Positions 8,361-17,791 of a stretch of DNA of 64,000 nt are shown piece after piece. The notes beneath the pieces were generated by a model. The model searched no databases, was not told the DNA's origin, and worked only from the letters and a program-made list of their open reading frames with translations. The translations under genes and the position numbers were made by a program. Within the stretch, counting starts at the first letter, position 1. Each line of letters begins with the position of its first letter. The DNA comes from Chitinophagaceae bacterium (GTDB taxonomy: Bacteria; Bacteroidota; Bacteroidia; Chitinophagales; Chitinophagaceae), in the NCBI GenBank assembly GCA_016706055.1, contig JADJKL010000012.1, positions 62,001 through 126,000 on the forward strand, in the 5' to 3' direction.

Positions 8361-8786
8361 ATGAAAAAATATTTATACATATTACTTCTGTTTCTGCTTC
8401 CGGCAGTTGCTGCTTTTTCGCAGGATGAAGATCCTGCTGAAGAAAATGGCAAGATTGCTGAGAGAATGAGAGAGTATATTCAAAAAAATCTTGGCTTGTC
8501 AAAAAGTGAAGCCCAGAAATTTACTCCGGTTTTTGCCCGTTACTTCAGAGAATTTGCTACAACACATCGCCAAAATAAAGGCGACAGGTTAGTGCTTCAG
8601 CAAAAAGTGATTGAACTTCGTTTACGTTACCGTGGAGAATTCAAACAAATAATGGATGAGCAAAGAGCCAATAAGGTTTTTCAATACGAGGATAAATTTC
8701 GTCAGGAAGTGATTCGTATTATAAAAGAAAACCGAAGAGACAGAACTCCTCCACGAAGAACAAAAGCAGTACTACTTAGAAACTAG
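8361..8786 (+). CDS. Small exported helical protein in the ECF operon
   Basis: 141 residues with a clear signal peptide (KKYLYILLLFLLPAVAAFS, cleavage near FSQ), followed by a highly charged helical region. The stretch IAERMREYIQKNLGLSKSEA, then KFTPVFARYFREF and RYRGEFKQIMDEQRANKVFQ, resembles the periplasmic Spy/CpxP or zinc-resistance-associated layout, but I cannot show the diagnostic LTxxQ motif. It starts 6 nt after the putative anti-sigma gene, so the two are probably co-transcribed. The mature protein is very basic and glutamine/arginine-rich. A periplasmic chaperone or envelope-stress accessory role is inference only. Confidence 0.7.
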   Translation: MKKYLYILLLFLLPAVAAFSQDEDPAEENGKIAERMREYIQKNLGLSKSEAQKFTPVFARYFREFATTHRQNKGDRLVLQQKVIELRLRYRGEFKQIMDEQRANKVFQYEDKFRQEVIRIIKENRRDRTPPRRTKAVLLRN

Positions 8787-8800
8787 TAAACTATATTTTG

Positions 8801-8827
8801 AAACCAGTTAGAAATAACTGGTTTTTT
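8801..8827 (+). terminator. Terminator of the first ECF sigma operon
   Basis: AAACCAGTTA, GAAA tetraloop, TAACTGGTTT, followed by further T: a 10-bp perfect stem with a T-rich tail, 15 nt after the last stop codon. Confidence 0.8.
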
Positions 8828-8915
8828 ATTTCAATACTACGATGCTTTCTTACCAGCAATATCCGGCATTATTTATAGGAGTAAATGTTTAACTTGTTTT
8901 CTAATTAAACAAGAT

Positions 8916-10460
8916 ATGAAGCAGCTATTTATTTTCCTTCTTGTATCCATCAATTGTTTTTCGCAGCAACGACCCAATATTATTTATATCATGAGTGATG
9001 ATCATGATGCAGATGCCATTAGTGCTTACAACAAACAGTTTATAAAAACACCAAACATTGATCGCATAGCCAAAGAAGGCATGAAATTCAATAAAGCTTT
9101 TGTGGGAAATTCAATTTGTGCCCCAGCAAGAGCTACTTTACTTACAGGTCAACATTCACATAAAAATGGTGTAACGAACAACCGCACAAGGTTTGACTCA
9201 TCCAAAACAACAATTGCACATCTGTTACATGATGCCGGTTATCAAACATCAATAATAGGCAAATGGCATTTACATTCATATCCCGCTGGTTTTGATTATT
9301 GGAGAGTGCTACCGGGAATGGGTCAATATTTTGATACAAGAATGATAACAATGAATGGTGATACCATAGTTGAAAAAGGCTATTCAGCGGAAGCTCTTAC
9401 TACTGATGCTATCAATTGGCTTGAGAGCCGTGATAAAACCAAACCTTTCGCTTTTTTCTTTCACCACAAAGCACCACATCGAAATTTTGTTCCCGCATTA
9501 AAATATTTGGAAGAGTATCATACAAAAACATTTCCTGAACCTGCTACTTTATATACAGACACTACCGGTCGTGGTAGTGCATGGCGAATGCAAACCATGA
9601 GTATTTTATTGGATATGCGTTTATCCGGCGATCTGAAAGTTGACCCAGAATACTTAAAAGGTATTCCCGAATTAAAACCTGATGCAGAAGATGTTGCGAC
9701 TTATAACGCTATCATGAAAAGGATACCACAAGATCAACGAAAACGATTTGAAGAAATTTATGCAGAACGAGGGAAAATTATCCGTGATAAAAAACCTAAA
9801 GGGAATGAATTAATGAAATACAAATACCAATGGTATATGCAGGATTATCTTGCTTGCATTGCATCCATTGATGAAAGTGTAGGTGTAGTATTGGACTATC
9901 TTGATAAAAATAATCTTACAGATAACACTGCTGTTATTTACACAAGCGACCAAGGGTTTTATCTGGGAGAGAATGGCTGGTTTGACAAACGTTTTGCATA
10001 CGATGTGTCAATGGGAACGCCTTTGTTAATCAAATGGCCGGGACATATAAAAGCAGGCAGTGTAAGTAATCAACTGGTACAGAATATTGATTTCGCTCCA
10101 ACCATCTTAGACATTGCAGGTGGAAAAATTCCTGACTGGATGCAAGGTATTAGTTTAAAACCTCTACTGACAGGAAATAAAAAAATACTTGGCAGAAAAT
10201 ACCTGTACTATCATTATTATGAGTATGTAAGAGATCACACCGTAATTCCTCATCTTGCAGTAAGAGGCGAACGTTATAAACTAATCTATTTCTATACTGT
10301 AAACGAATGGGAATTATACGATTTGAAAGCTGACCCGAATGAGCAGAAAAATTTAATCAACAACTCTGCCTATGCAAAAACTATTGCTGCATTAAAAAAA
10401 GAATTAATAAATCTCCGGAATGAATATGACGACCACGAACCTGCAGGTGAACTGAATTAA
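8916..10460 (+). CDS. Secreted sulfatase (arylsulfatase/iduronate-sulfatase type)
   Basis: A 514-residue type I sulfatase that hydrolyses a sulfate ester, probably on a polysaccharide, in the periplasm. A short signal peptide (MKQLFIFLLVSINCFS) is followed by the metal-binding start NIIYIMSDDHD. The maturation motif C-A-P-A-R at residues 68-72 (ICAPARATLLTG) provides the cysteine converted to formylglycine, which needs a maturase not found here. IIGKWHLH, TSDQGFYLGENGWFDKR and the C-terminal WELYDLKADPNEQKNL are typical of the family. It stands alone with its own leader, without SusC/SusD genes. The substrate cannot be predicted. Confidence 0.92.
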   Translation: MKQLFIFLLVSINCFSQQRPNIIYIMSDDHDADAISAYNKQFIKTPNIDRIAKEGMKFNKAFVGNSICAPARATLLTGQHSHKNGVTNNRTRFDSSKTTIAHLLHDAGYQTSIIGKWHLHSYPAGFDYWRVLPGMGQYFDTRMITMNGDTIVEKGYSAEALTTDAINWLESRDKTKPFAFFFHHKAPHRNFVPALKYLEEYHTKTFPEPATLYTDTTGRGSAWRMQTMSILLDMRLSGDLKVDPEYLKGIPELKPDAEDVATYNAIMKRIPQDQRKRFEEIYAERGKIIRDKKPKGNELMKYKYQWYMQDYLACIASIDESVGVVLDYLDKNNLTDNTAVIYTSDQGFYLGENGWFDKRFAYDVSMGTPLLIKWPGHIKAGSVSNQLVQNIDFAPTILDIAGGKIPDWMQGISLKPLLTGNKKILGRKYLYYHYYEYVRDHTVIPHLAVRGERYKLIYFYTVNEWELYDLKADPNEQKNLINNSAYAKTIAALKKELINLRNEYDDHEPAGELN

Positions 10461-10478
10461 ATTATTGTACAAACCTTT

Positions 10479-13094
10479 TTATTCATTGCCATATTCACTA
10501 ATCAACTCTGCAACCAAAGCTGTCCAACCTGTTTGATGACTGGCTCCTAGACCTCTTCCACTATCCCCATGAAAATACTCATAGAACTGTAGCAAATGCT
10601 CATTGCCTGGCTGCTTATAAAACCAGCTATAATCGCCGTATAAAGGACGATTTCCTGCGGAGTCTTTTTCGAATAAACTAATTATCCTTTTTGTCAACTC
10701 TTTTGCAATCTGTGTAAGATTCATATTTACACCTGATCCTTTTGGAAATTCAAGCACCAAATCATTTTCATAAAATTCCCCATACTTACGGATTGATTGA
10801 ATAATGAGAAAATTTATCGGCATCCAAACAGGTCCCCGCCAATTTGAATTACCGCCAAACATATCAGAGGTAGAATCTCCAGCGTCATATTTTATTGTAT
10901 GTAAATTTCCTTCGACTGTTACAGAATATGGATTCTTTTCATGAAATTTTGATAAAGCTCTTATGCCACCGTTTGATAAAAATTCAGCTTCATCTACAAG
11001 CCTCTCCAACATACTCTTCAGCCGATCTTTGGGCACTAATGATAATAGTATTTCGCCATCTTCACTTCGTTCTTCATTTGGCCAGAATTTATTATTCTCT
11101 TTTCTGAAATTTTCAAACCAGGTTGTTCTTTTTTTAAAATCATCGAGATGTTCCATAACATTTTGACTAATGGTAGAAACAGCATACAATGAAGTGACAC
11201 CTACTACTGACTGAATTCGTAGAGGTATTGGCTCCGCACCTGAAACGCATAAAACATCATAAAAGAATTTATCTTCTTCATTCCACAAGCCATGCTCATT
11301 TAAAGATTCTGCAATCAATATAAAATGTTCAAAGAATTTCGTTGCAGTATCTTCAAATGATTTATCCTCCATCGCAATTTCTATTGCCATATCCATCATA
11401 TCCAATGCATATGTTCCCATCCAGCTTGTACCATCGGCCTGTTCCAGTTGTATTTCCCCAGGAAAATGAAAGCTGCGGTTAAACACACCTATATTATCCA
11501 GCCCAAGAAACCCGCCTTCAAATATATTATTGCCATTTACATCTTTACGATTGATCCACCAGGTAAAATTGATAAGTAACTTTTGAAAAACTTTTTTTAA
11601 GAAACCAATATCTCCTTTTCCTTTTTGTTTCTTTTCAATGTGAAAGACCTGCATTGCTGCCCATGCTTGTACTGGTGGGTTTACATCACTGAAATTCCAT
11701 TCATAAGAAGGAAGTTGGCCATCGGGCTTCATATACCACTCCCGCATCACTAATAATAATTGATGCTTCGCAAAGGTTGGATCAACAACTGCCATGGAGA
11801 TACATTGAAAAGCAAGATCCCATGCGGCATACCAAGGGTACTCCCATTTATCGGGCATCATTATAATATCCTGATTTTTTAAATGAGTCCAGTCATGGTT
11901 ACGACCTGTCATTCTTATTTTATTTGGCTCTGTAATACCATCAGAAGTTGTGAGCCATCTTTCTACATCAAAATGATAATACTGTTTACTCCACAACACA
12001 CCAGCCAATGCTTGTCGTTGAATCTGCGCCATATCATCACTCATTCCTTTAGGCAGTATTGCAGCATAAAATTCATCTGCCTCCTGCTTTCTGTTCTTAA
12101 AGATCTCTTTGAATCCGTTAAAAAAAGGATTATCAGTTTGTGTAGCTGAAAGGCGGCAATAAATTGTTTTCGTAGCTCCAGCAGCAACTTTCAGTTTATA
12201 TACTGGTGAAAATTTTGTGCCGATTTTCTTATTTGACAATTCCGAAAGGTTCTCATCATTTATTAAAGCTCTATGAAAAGCATCTTTTACAAAAATACTT
12301 TCATTAGGTTCTCCGGTAACAATTTCGGTGTTGGTTTCATTCTCTGTAAACAGCGTTTTATTGGGAGGTTGAAAATAAAAATAATAATTCCCCAATCGTT
12401 CATGCTCAGCCTTCACAGAATTTTTATCTATACTAACAATTGACGGCTTTTCTTTTAAGGAGTTATCTTTCCAACGATTATAGAACCACAATGTTGGCAG
12501 CACAGTAATTTCTGCCGCCTTTGTATAGCGGTTTGTTATATCAATTTTTATAAAAATGTCTTCAGCATTTTGTTTGGCATATGTAATCTCCACATCAAAG
12601 TACTGATTGTCATCAAAGACTCCTGTATCTAAAATTTCGTATTCGGGATCTAATCGGTTTCTTTTTCTATTTTCTTCTCGAAGTTGGTCGTAAGGAAATT
12701 GTTGTTGCGGATACTTATACAAATACTGCATATAATAATGCGAAGGCAGGTTATCTAAGTAATAATATAACTCCTTTACATCTTCGCCATGGTTACCTTG
12801 TGGATTGCCTAACCCGAATAACCTTTCTTTCAAAATCGGATCTTTACCATTCCAAAGAGCAACACAAAAACATAGGTTACCAAAGAAGTCAGAAATACCT
12901 GCCAATCCATCTTCGCCCCATACATAAGATCTACAATGTGCATGTTCAAATGGGAAATAATGCCAAGCATCTCCATGCACACTATAATCTTCTCTTACCG
13001 TTCCCCATTGCCTCTCACTTAGATAAGGCCCCCATTTTACAAGAGGAACTGCTTTTGTAGCATTCACTTCCAGTCGCTGATGTTCTGCAGTCAT
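10479..13094 (-). CDS. GH63-like (MGH1 family) glucosidase, cytoplasmic
   Basis: An 871-residue protein related to mannosyl-oligosaccharide glucosidase (GH63) and the MGH1-like bacterial glucosidases. An N-terminal beta-rich region (to about residue 330) is followed by the (alpha/alpha) barrel. Recognisable barrel pieces are KWEYPWYAAWDLAFQCISM, LGLDNIGVFNRSF, EQADGTSWMGTYALDMMDMA and NWRGPVWMPINFLIIQSIRK. Aspartate and glutamate in the WDLAF and EQADGTSW stretches are candidates for catalysis. No signal peptide is seen. It is convergent with the sulfatase (18 nt apart), and the next gene upstream on its strand is an amidase. The natural substrate in bacteria is uncertain; alpha-glucosides such as glucosylglycerate or trehalose-like sugars are possibilities. 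Confidence 0.85.
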   Translation of the reverse strand: MTAEHQRLEVNATKAVPLVKWGPYLSERQWGTVREDYSVHGDAWHYFPFEHAHCRSYVWGEDGLAGISDFFGNLCFCVALWNGKDPILKERLFGLGNPQGNHGEDVKELYYYLDNLPSHYYMQYLYKYPQQQFPYDQLREENRKRNRLDPEYEILDTGVFDDNQYFDVEITYAKQNAEDIFIKIDITNRYTKAAEITVLPTLWFYNRWKDNSLKEKPSIVSIDKNSVKAEHERLGNYYFYFQPPNKTLFTENETNTEIVTGEPNESIFVKDAFHRALINDENLSELSNKKIGTKFSPVYKLKVAAGATKTIYCRLSATQTDNPFFNGFKEIFKNRKQEADEFYAAILPKGMSDDMAQIQRQALAGVLWSKQYYHFDVERWLTTSDGITEPNKIRMTGRNHDWTHLKNQDIIMMPDKWEYPWYAAWDLAFQCISMAVVDPTFAKHQLLLVMREWYMKPDGQLPSYEWNFSDVNPPVQAWAAMQVFHIEKKQKGKGDIGFLKKVFQKLLINFTWWINRKDVNGNNIFEGGFLGLDNIGVFNRSFHFPGEIQLEQADGTSWMGTYALDMMDMAIEIAMEDKSFEDTATKFFEHFILIAESLNEHGLWNEEDKFFYDVLCVSGAEPIPLRIQSVVGVTSLYAVSTISQNVMEHLDDFKKRTTWFENFRKENNKFWPNEERSEDGEILLSLVPKDRLKSMLERLVDEAEFLSNGGIRALSKFHEKNPYSVTVEGNLHTIKYDAGDSTSDMFGGNSNWRGPVWMPINFLIIQSIRKYGEFYENDLVLEFPKGSGVNMNLTQIAKELTKRIISLFEKDSAGNRPLYGDYSWFYKQPGNEHLLQFYEYFHGDSGRGLGASHQTGWTALVAELISEYGNE

Positions 13095-13175
13095 ATTAAT
13101 TAAACTAATTACACTTTACTTTATCATTAAAAATAATGAAGTAAAGTTATAGCAGTTCTAAAGTTAATGACAAGA

Positions 13176-13994
13176 TTATTGAAATTTCCGGCTAAGCATA
13201 TACAATGCTTTCTTCTGTGTTTCGTTCAGACCTCTTGTTGTATCCTGCAGCCAATGTCTTTTAAATCCAACAATGGCAGCGGTGGTATCTTTCATATCAA
13301 AGCCAACAATTCGCAGTGCCTGAATAGGATTAAAATTAGCAGGTAATATTACATTGTCAGGATTATCATACCAATAGCCAAATCCTTTTTCTGCCAATAA
13401 CCTCCAGTTAAATCTCCAGTTAGGATCATTTTTTCTAGTAGGAGCTATATCGCCATGACCAATAAAATTTGCAGTTGGAATACTGTATGCTTTTTTAAGC
13501 CGATCAAGTAATGTTAACAGGCTTTGCATTTGTGCTTCTGAAAAGGGTTCGAATCCGTTATTGTCTAATTCAATTCCTATACTGGATGAATTAAGATCAG
13601 TCGTATTTCCCCATTTACTTACACCGGCATGATGTGCTCTTAATAAATCATTCAACATGTGATGCACCGTACCATCTTTACAAATGACATAATGAGCACT
13701 TACCTGTGTTCTTGGCAAAGTGAATGTTTGAAGTGTTTGTTCGCAACTATTCTGTGCAGTATGGTGAATGATAACAAAATTTGCACGGCGCATAGAAAGA
13801 TTTGTTGTGCCTACCCAATCAGCAGCATAAGGCAAGCCAGCAGAATCTTTTACAGGATACTCCAACAACATTTTTGAATATGCCTTTACTTGTTGCTTGT
13901 AAGTTTTATTGGTTGCAGCATATTTACTTTGTGTACAACCATAAATGAAGATCAAAAAGAGAGCAAGATAAACAACTATAATATTTCGTCTCAT
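13176..13994 (-). CDS. N-acetylmuramoyl-L-alanine amidase, AmiD-like lipoprotein
   Basis: A 272-residue zinc amidase of the Amidase_2 family that cleaves between N-acetylmuramic acid and the stem peptide. A lipoprotein signal (LALFLIFIYGC, lipidated Cys about residue 20) places it on an envelope membrane. Zinc ligands and catalytic residues appear in FVIIHHTAQNS, HYVICKDGTVHHML, IGHGDIAPTRKNDP and the following NWRFNW. The C-terminal region resembles the short helical peptidoglycan-binding domain found in AmiD. It lies 40 nt from the stop of the DEAD-box helicase gene on the same strand and may share its transcript. Peptidoglycan turnover would feed the recycling pair near 21-23 kb, which is inference. 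Confidence 0.88.
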   Translation of the reverse strand: MRRNIIVVYLALFLIFIYGCTQSKYAATNKTYKQQVKAYSKMLLEYPVKDSAGLPYAADWVGTTNLSMRRANFVIIHHTAQNSCEQTLQTFTLPRTQVSAHYVICKDGTVHHMLNDLLRAHHAGVSKWGNTTDLNSSSIGIELDNNGFEPFSEAQMQSLLTLLDRLKKAYSIPTANFIGHGDIAPTRKNDPNWRFNWRLLAEKGFGYWYDNPDNVILPANFNPIQALRIVGFDMKDTTAAIVGFKRHWLQDTTRGLNETQKKALYMLSRKFQ

Positions 13995-14034
13995 GTAATT
14001 TAGATTAGTGGTACTAAAATAAGAAAGAAATAAC

Positions 14035-15261
14035 TCACCTTCGTTTAGGTGCTCCTCGGTGAAATTGTCTTTGCGGTCTTCTGTTACCGGAACCAGAACC
14101 AGAACGGATTCTCGGATTGTAAACCGGTGCTTTGCCTAACTCTTTCGGCACTTCTACTTTTTCCACTTCTTTACCGAGCAATTGCTCTATCGCAGCAAAC
14201 CTGTTATGTTCTTTTTCTCCAATCAATGTAAATGCAGAACCATCTGCTTCTGCTCTTGCTGTTCTTCCGATACGATGCACATAATCTTCCCCATCGCCTG
14301 GCACATCATAATTTATTACTACATCAATTGTATCAATATCAATTCCGCGGCTAAGAATATCTGTAGCTACCATTACCGGTATTCGCCCAGCAGTAAAAGC
14401 ACCCAACACACTTTCCCTTTCTGATTGTTCCAGATCACTATGAATTTCAGCAACGTTAACTCCAGCATGTTTCAACTCTCTTGCTAGCTGTTTTACTGTT
14501 TGTTTGCGGCTGCAAAAAATCAATGCATTTTTATATGGTGTTTCTTTCAATATCTTTTTTATCAATGGCAATTTTTGCGGCTCATACACTACAAATGCTT
14601 TTTGAACTATTTTTTCCGGCGGTTTTGAAATAGCAATATTTATTTCCACCGGTTCATGTAAAATTTTTCTTGCTAGTTCTCTTATTTTGCCTGGCATAGT
14701 AGCCGAGAATAATAAATTCTGTCTTTTAGCAGGAAGACCTTTTATAATTTTATTGATGTCATCTTGAAAACCCATATCAAGCATTCTGTCTGCTTCATCT
14801 AATATTAAGAACTGCAACCCTTTCATGTTCACATAACCCATATTCAGATGTGCAATCATTCTTCCTGGTGTACAAACAATTATATCTGCGCCTAATTGCA
14901 ACGCCTTTTTTTCTGCTACAAAATTCTGTGCATCGTTTCCTCCGTAAATAGCAATAGAACTAAGATGTGTGAAATAAGATAACCCTTCAATATGTTGTGC
15001 AATTTGAATTGCCAGTTCTCTTGTCGGCACCACTATTAATGCACCTACCTGACCATCTACATGATTTTTTAAAATCTGGTTCATTACCGGCAATAGGAAT
15101 GCTGCCGTTTTTCCGGTGCCAGTTTGTGCCGAAGCAATTATGTCTTTACCAGCAAGAATTGAGGGAATTACCTGCTCCTGAACGGGAGTGGCATTTTCAT
15201 AATTAGAAGCTTCAATACCTTCAAGCAGACTTGGATGAAAATTAAATTCTGTAAAACGCAA
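14035..15261 (-). CDS. DEAD-box ATP-dependent RNA helicase, RhlE-like
   Basis: A 408-residue RNA helicase for ribosome assembly or mRNA remodelling. All core motifs are present: the Q-motif region NATPVQEQVIP, motif I AQTGTGKT, PTRELA, DEAD, SAT, ATDILSRGID and HRIGRTARA. A short basic tail (NPRIRSGSGSGNRRPQRQF and so on) replaces the long extensions of other DEAD proteins, as in RhlE. The conserved N-terminus RFTEFNFHPSLLEGI begins at a TTG codon with no in-frame ATG close by, so this gene uses TTG or, less likely, an upstream ATT. It may be co-transcribed with the amidase downstream. Confidence 0.92.
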   Translation of the reverse strand: MRFTEFNFHPSLLEGIEASNYENATPVQEQVIPSILAGKDIIASAQTGTGKTAAFLLPVMNQILKNHVDGQVGALIVVPTRELAIQIAQHIEGLSYFTHLSSIAIYGGNDAQNFVAEKKALQLGADIIVCTPGRMIAHLNMGYVNMKGLQFLILDEADRMLDMGFQDDINKIIKGLPAKRQNLLFSATMPGKIRELARKILHEPVEINIAISKPPEKIVQKAFVVYEPQKLPLIKKILKETPYKNALIFCSRKQTVKQLARELKHAGVNVAEIHSDLEQSERESVLGAFTAGRIPVMVATDILSRGIDIDTIDVVINYDVPGDGEDYVHRIGRTARAEADGSAFTLIGEKEHNRFAAIEQLLGKEVEKVEVPKELGKAPVYNPRIRSGSGSGNRRPQRQFHRGAPKRR

Positions 15262-15313
15262 AATGATTTTTTTAAAGAAACGAAGATACTTGAAATAGGC
15301 CGCAGGCTGGATT

Positions 15314-17688
15314 TTATTCCATTATCTGCTCAATCCTTGTTAATCGGCCATCTTTTGACATTCCTTCTATAATAACACGGAAAGCTTTCGCTACATCATT
15401 ATTATAAAAAATAAGTTTCACTTTGTTCTTTTCTGGCGTTGTTACCACCTGAGGATTCCAATACAATGTAGTACGCAAATCTTGTTGTTCATTAGCCGCA
15501 AGAAAACTGCTATGATTGGGTGAATAAAACTGCTTGATTGGAGAATAACCACTCACCTTACTACTGGAAAGGCCTTTCCCCGGTTCATTCTGCACATCAT
15601 TTCCTTTACGGGTATAAACAACAATTGCTCCGTTGCCACCGCCCATAGCTCCCATGAAAGGAGGTCGCATTACTTTTATATACGCCACATTATTTACATT
15701 AATAGAGGATAAGAATTCTATATCAGAAGGAATTTCATCAATTAGAACCAGCGGAGCTCCACCCCGCCATTGTAATTGAGCATTAGCTCCACTACCGGTT
15801 ATTTGCAACCCTGCAACTTTACCTTGTAAATAAGCAAATATGTCTGTAGCAGAATTTGCAAAAGGATCATTTACCAGATCGAACTGATATCCATCGCCGG
15901 CAAACATTCCAGAAGCATATTTTTCATCTAGTATCTCAACAGGAGTTTTTGTTTTTGCTTTTATTATAACATTCTCCAATACTTTCCCCTGCTCTGTCTG
16001 AAGCAATCTTCTGACTTCATCCGATAATTGAAAATGTCTGGCATAGCCAGTTGTATCTTCCAGCTTATTATAATAAAGGCCATTGGCAAAAATTCTATTC
16101 TTATAAGCCGGCAATTTACTTTCCATAAAGCGTACTGTTGCATCTTTTATCCCCTTTGATAGTTGAAAATAAATATTGGCAGTATCAAACAGAAAAACAG
16201 TTGGGTCATTGAAAGTGCCATCCTTCTCTACTTGAACAAACAACATTTTATTACCACCTTCGCCTTTCTGATTCATGACAAGAATAATGTGAGCATTATC
16301 TCTAAGTTGGCTGGGCAATACACCATATACTTTTCCTGATAAGCTGAGATAGGCTGTGTCTTTAGGGTAATTAATTTTGGGCAAAATTCCTTTACCACAT
16401 CATCCCATTTAAAACGGCGCCATCCATTGGTAAGCATGACAAGATCTAGATGCTGAGCTACTGTATTATTACTTGAAGAAAAATAATATGCAGGATTAAA
16501 TATCTGACCTTTTAATTCAGAGGATAATAATAAATGAGAAATAATGTTATCTGTGGTATCTGTATCAATTGCCGCATCCGTAACTGCCACTGAAAAATCA
16601 GCATACAAACTATCTGGAACTGTTATTTCAATTTCATTTCTGGCTCTTTTGTTTAAGCCCCAATGTGCCACATTCATTTCCGCAGCAAATGAATAATCAT
16701 CATTATTTACAAATGTTATTCGCTCAGCCAATGGATTCCAGTTACCATCGAACATGGTAATCGTCAAAATTCCCGAAGGAAGATCCTGAACCGGAATAAC
16801 TCCCTGTGCTTTACCGTCAGCTAATTTTCTTGCTACTTTAAACACTCGGTATTGATTCATAGTGCCGACCAAATACACAGTTTCAAACTTTGATGCAGTT
16901 GCTTCATTTGTTTGAATAAGAAAATTCCTTTTGTTGCCCGAAATAGTTAGTTGTAAAGAAATACCTGTTTCCTTAGTTGCAGGTAAAGCAGTTTTATATT
17001 CTTTGCCTTTTTCATCTTTCCAGGTAGCAGTAAAACTTTCGCCCTTCTCTGGTAATACAAAAAGATAGCCCATGCCATCATGCAGCGTTCTTAAACTATC
17101 AATGAACTCCCCTTTCTGACTTTTTACTACCCCTTTTACTTTAACAGGCCTTCCAAACTGATCAATGGCTTTAAAAGCCACTTTATTATTTACACCTAAT
17201 ACAATATCTCCACCTTCTGGATAAAACCCAACCGATGGAACGATGCTGACTGCTGAAACCGAAGAAGGCTTATCAGAAATTATACGAATATCTTTTTCAT
17301 AAATAAAAGCTGTATCAAAATTGAGCATCCATTTAGTATATGCTTTTACATGAATAAAACTGCCTTTATAACTCGTTGGTATATCAAACTGGCCATTTGT
17401 ATTTGCTGCCTGTAATGGACTTACGGTTTGCGAAAGAAGATTTCCCTTATCATCCGTCCAGTCAATATAAAAAGTTCTGCTGCTGAAAGCCGGAGTGATT
17501 CCTTCCAAAAGGTAAGCTTTGAACCAAATGGTTTCTCCTGCACCATAACTTGCCTTATCAAAATGCAGATATGCTCTTTCTTGTGCATATTCGTTTGCAT
17601 ATTTATCAATGGTGGAATCGATATTCTGTGCTCTTCCCTGAGCAAAAAATAAAAAGCAAAGAAAACTTACAAGAATATTTTTTTTCAT
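15314..17688 (-). CDS. Exported MG2-like protein with TonB-receptor plug domain, frame broken once
   Basis: The N-terminal part (start MKKNILVSFLCFLFFAQGRA at 17688) has a signal peptide and macroglobulin-like beta domains (ERAYLHFDKASYGAGETIWF, then SVGFYPEGGDIVLGV). The C-terminal part contains a TonB-receptor plug-like domain (DIFAYLQGKVAGLQITGSGA, LVLIDEIPSDIEFLSSINVN, YIKVMRPP, GAIVVYTRKG) and then stops without an outer-membrane barrel. The frame breaks near 16387. One missing A in GGAATTTTGCCC would give VVKEILPKINYPKDTAYL and a single protein of about 790 aa. This arrangement is common in Bacteroidota; the function is unknown, with envelope anchoring or transport assistance proposed by analogy. 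It probably forms a unit with nothing else nearby. Confidence 0.75.
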
Positions 17689-17791
17689 CAAGATGTCATT
17701 TCTATTTGCAAATGGAGTCTGCAATTTAAGCTATAATAGAAATGAAACAAGGCTATTAACAGATTTGCAACAGCCTGTTTCGTAAAACAAA

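Noticed and set aside
16273..16400. Two overlapping genes in the MG2/plug region
   Set aside because: The overlap holds only frame-shifted tails; one missing base joins them into a single family-length protein.
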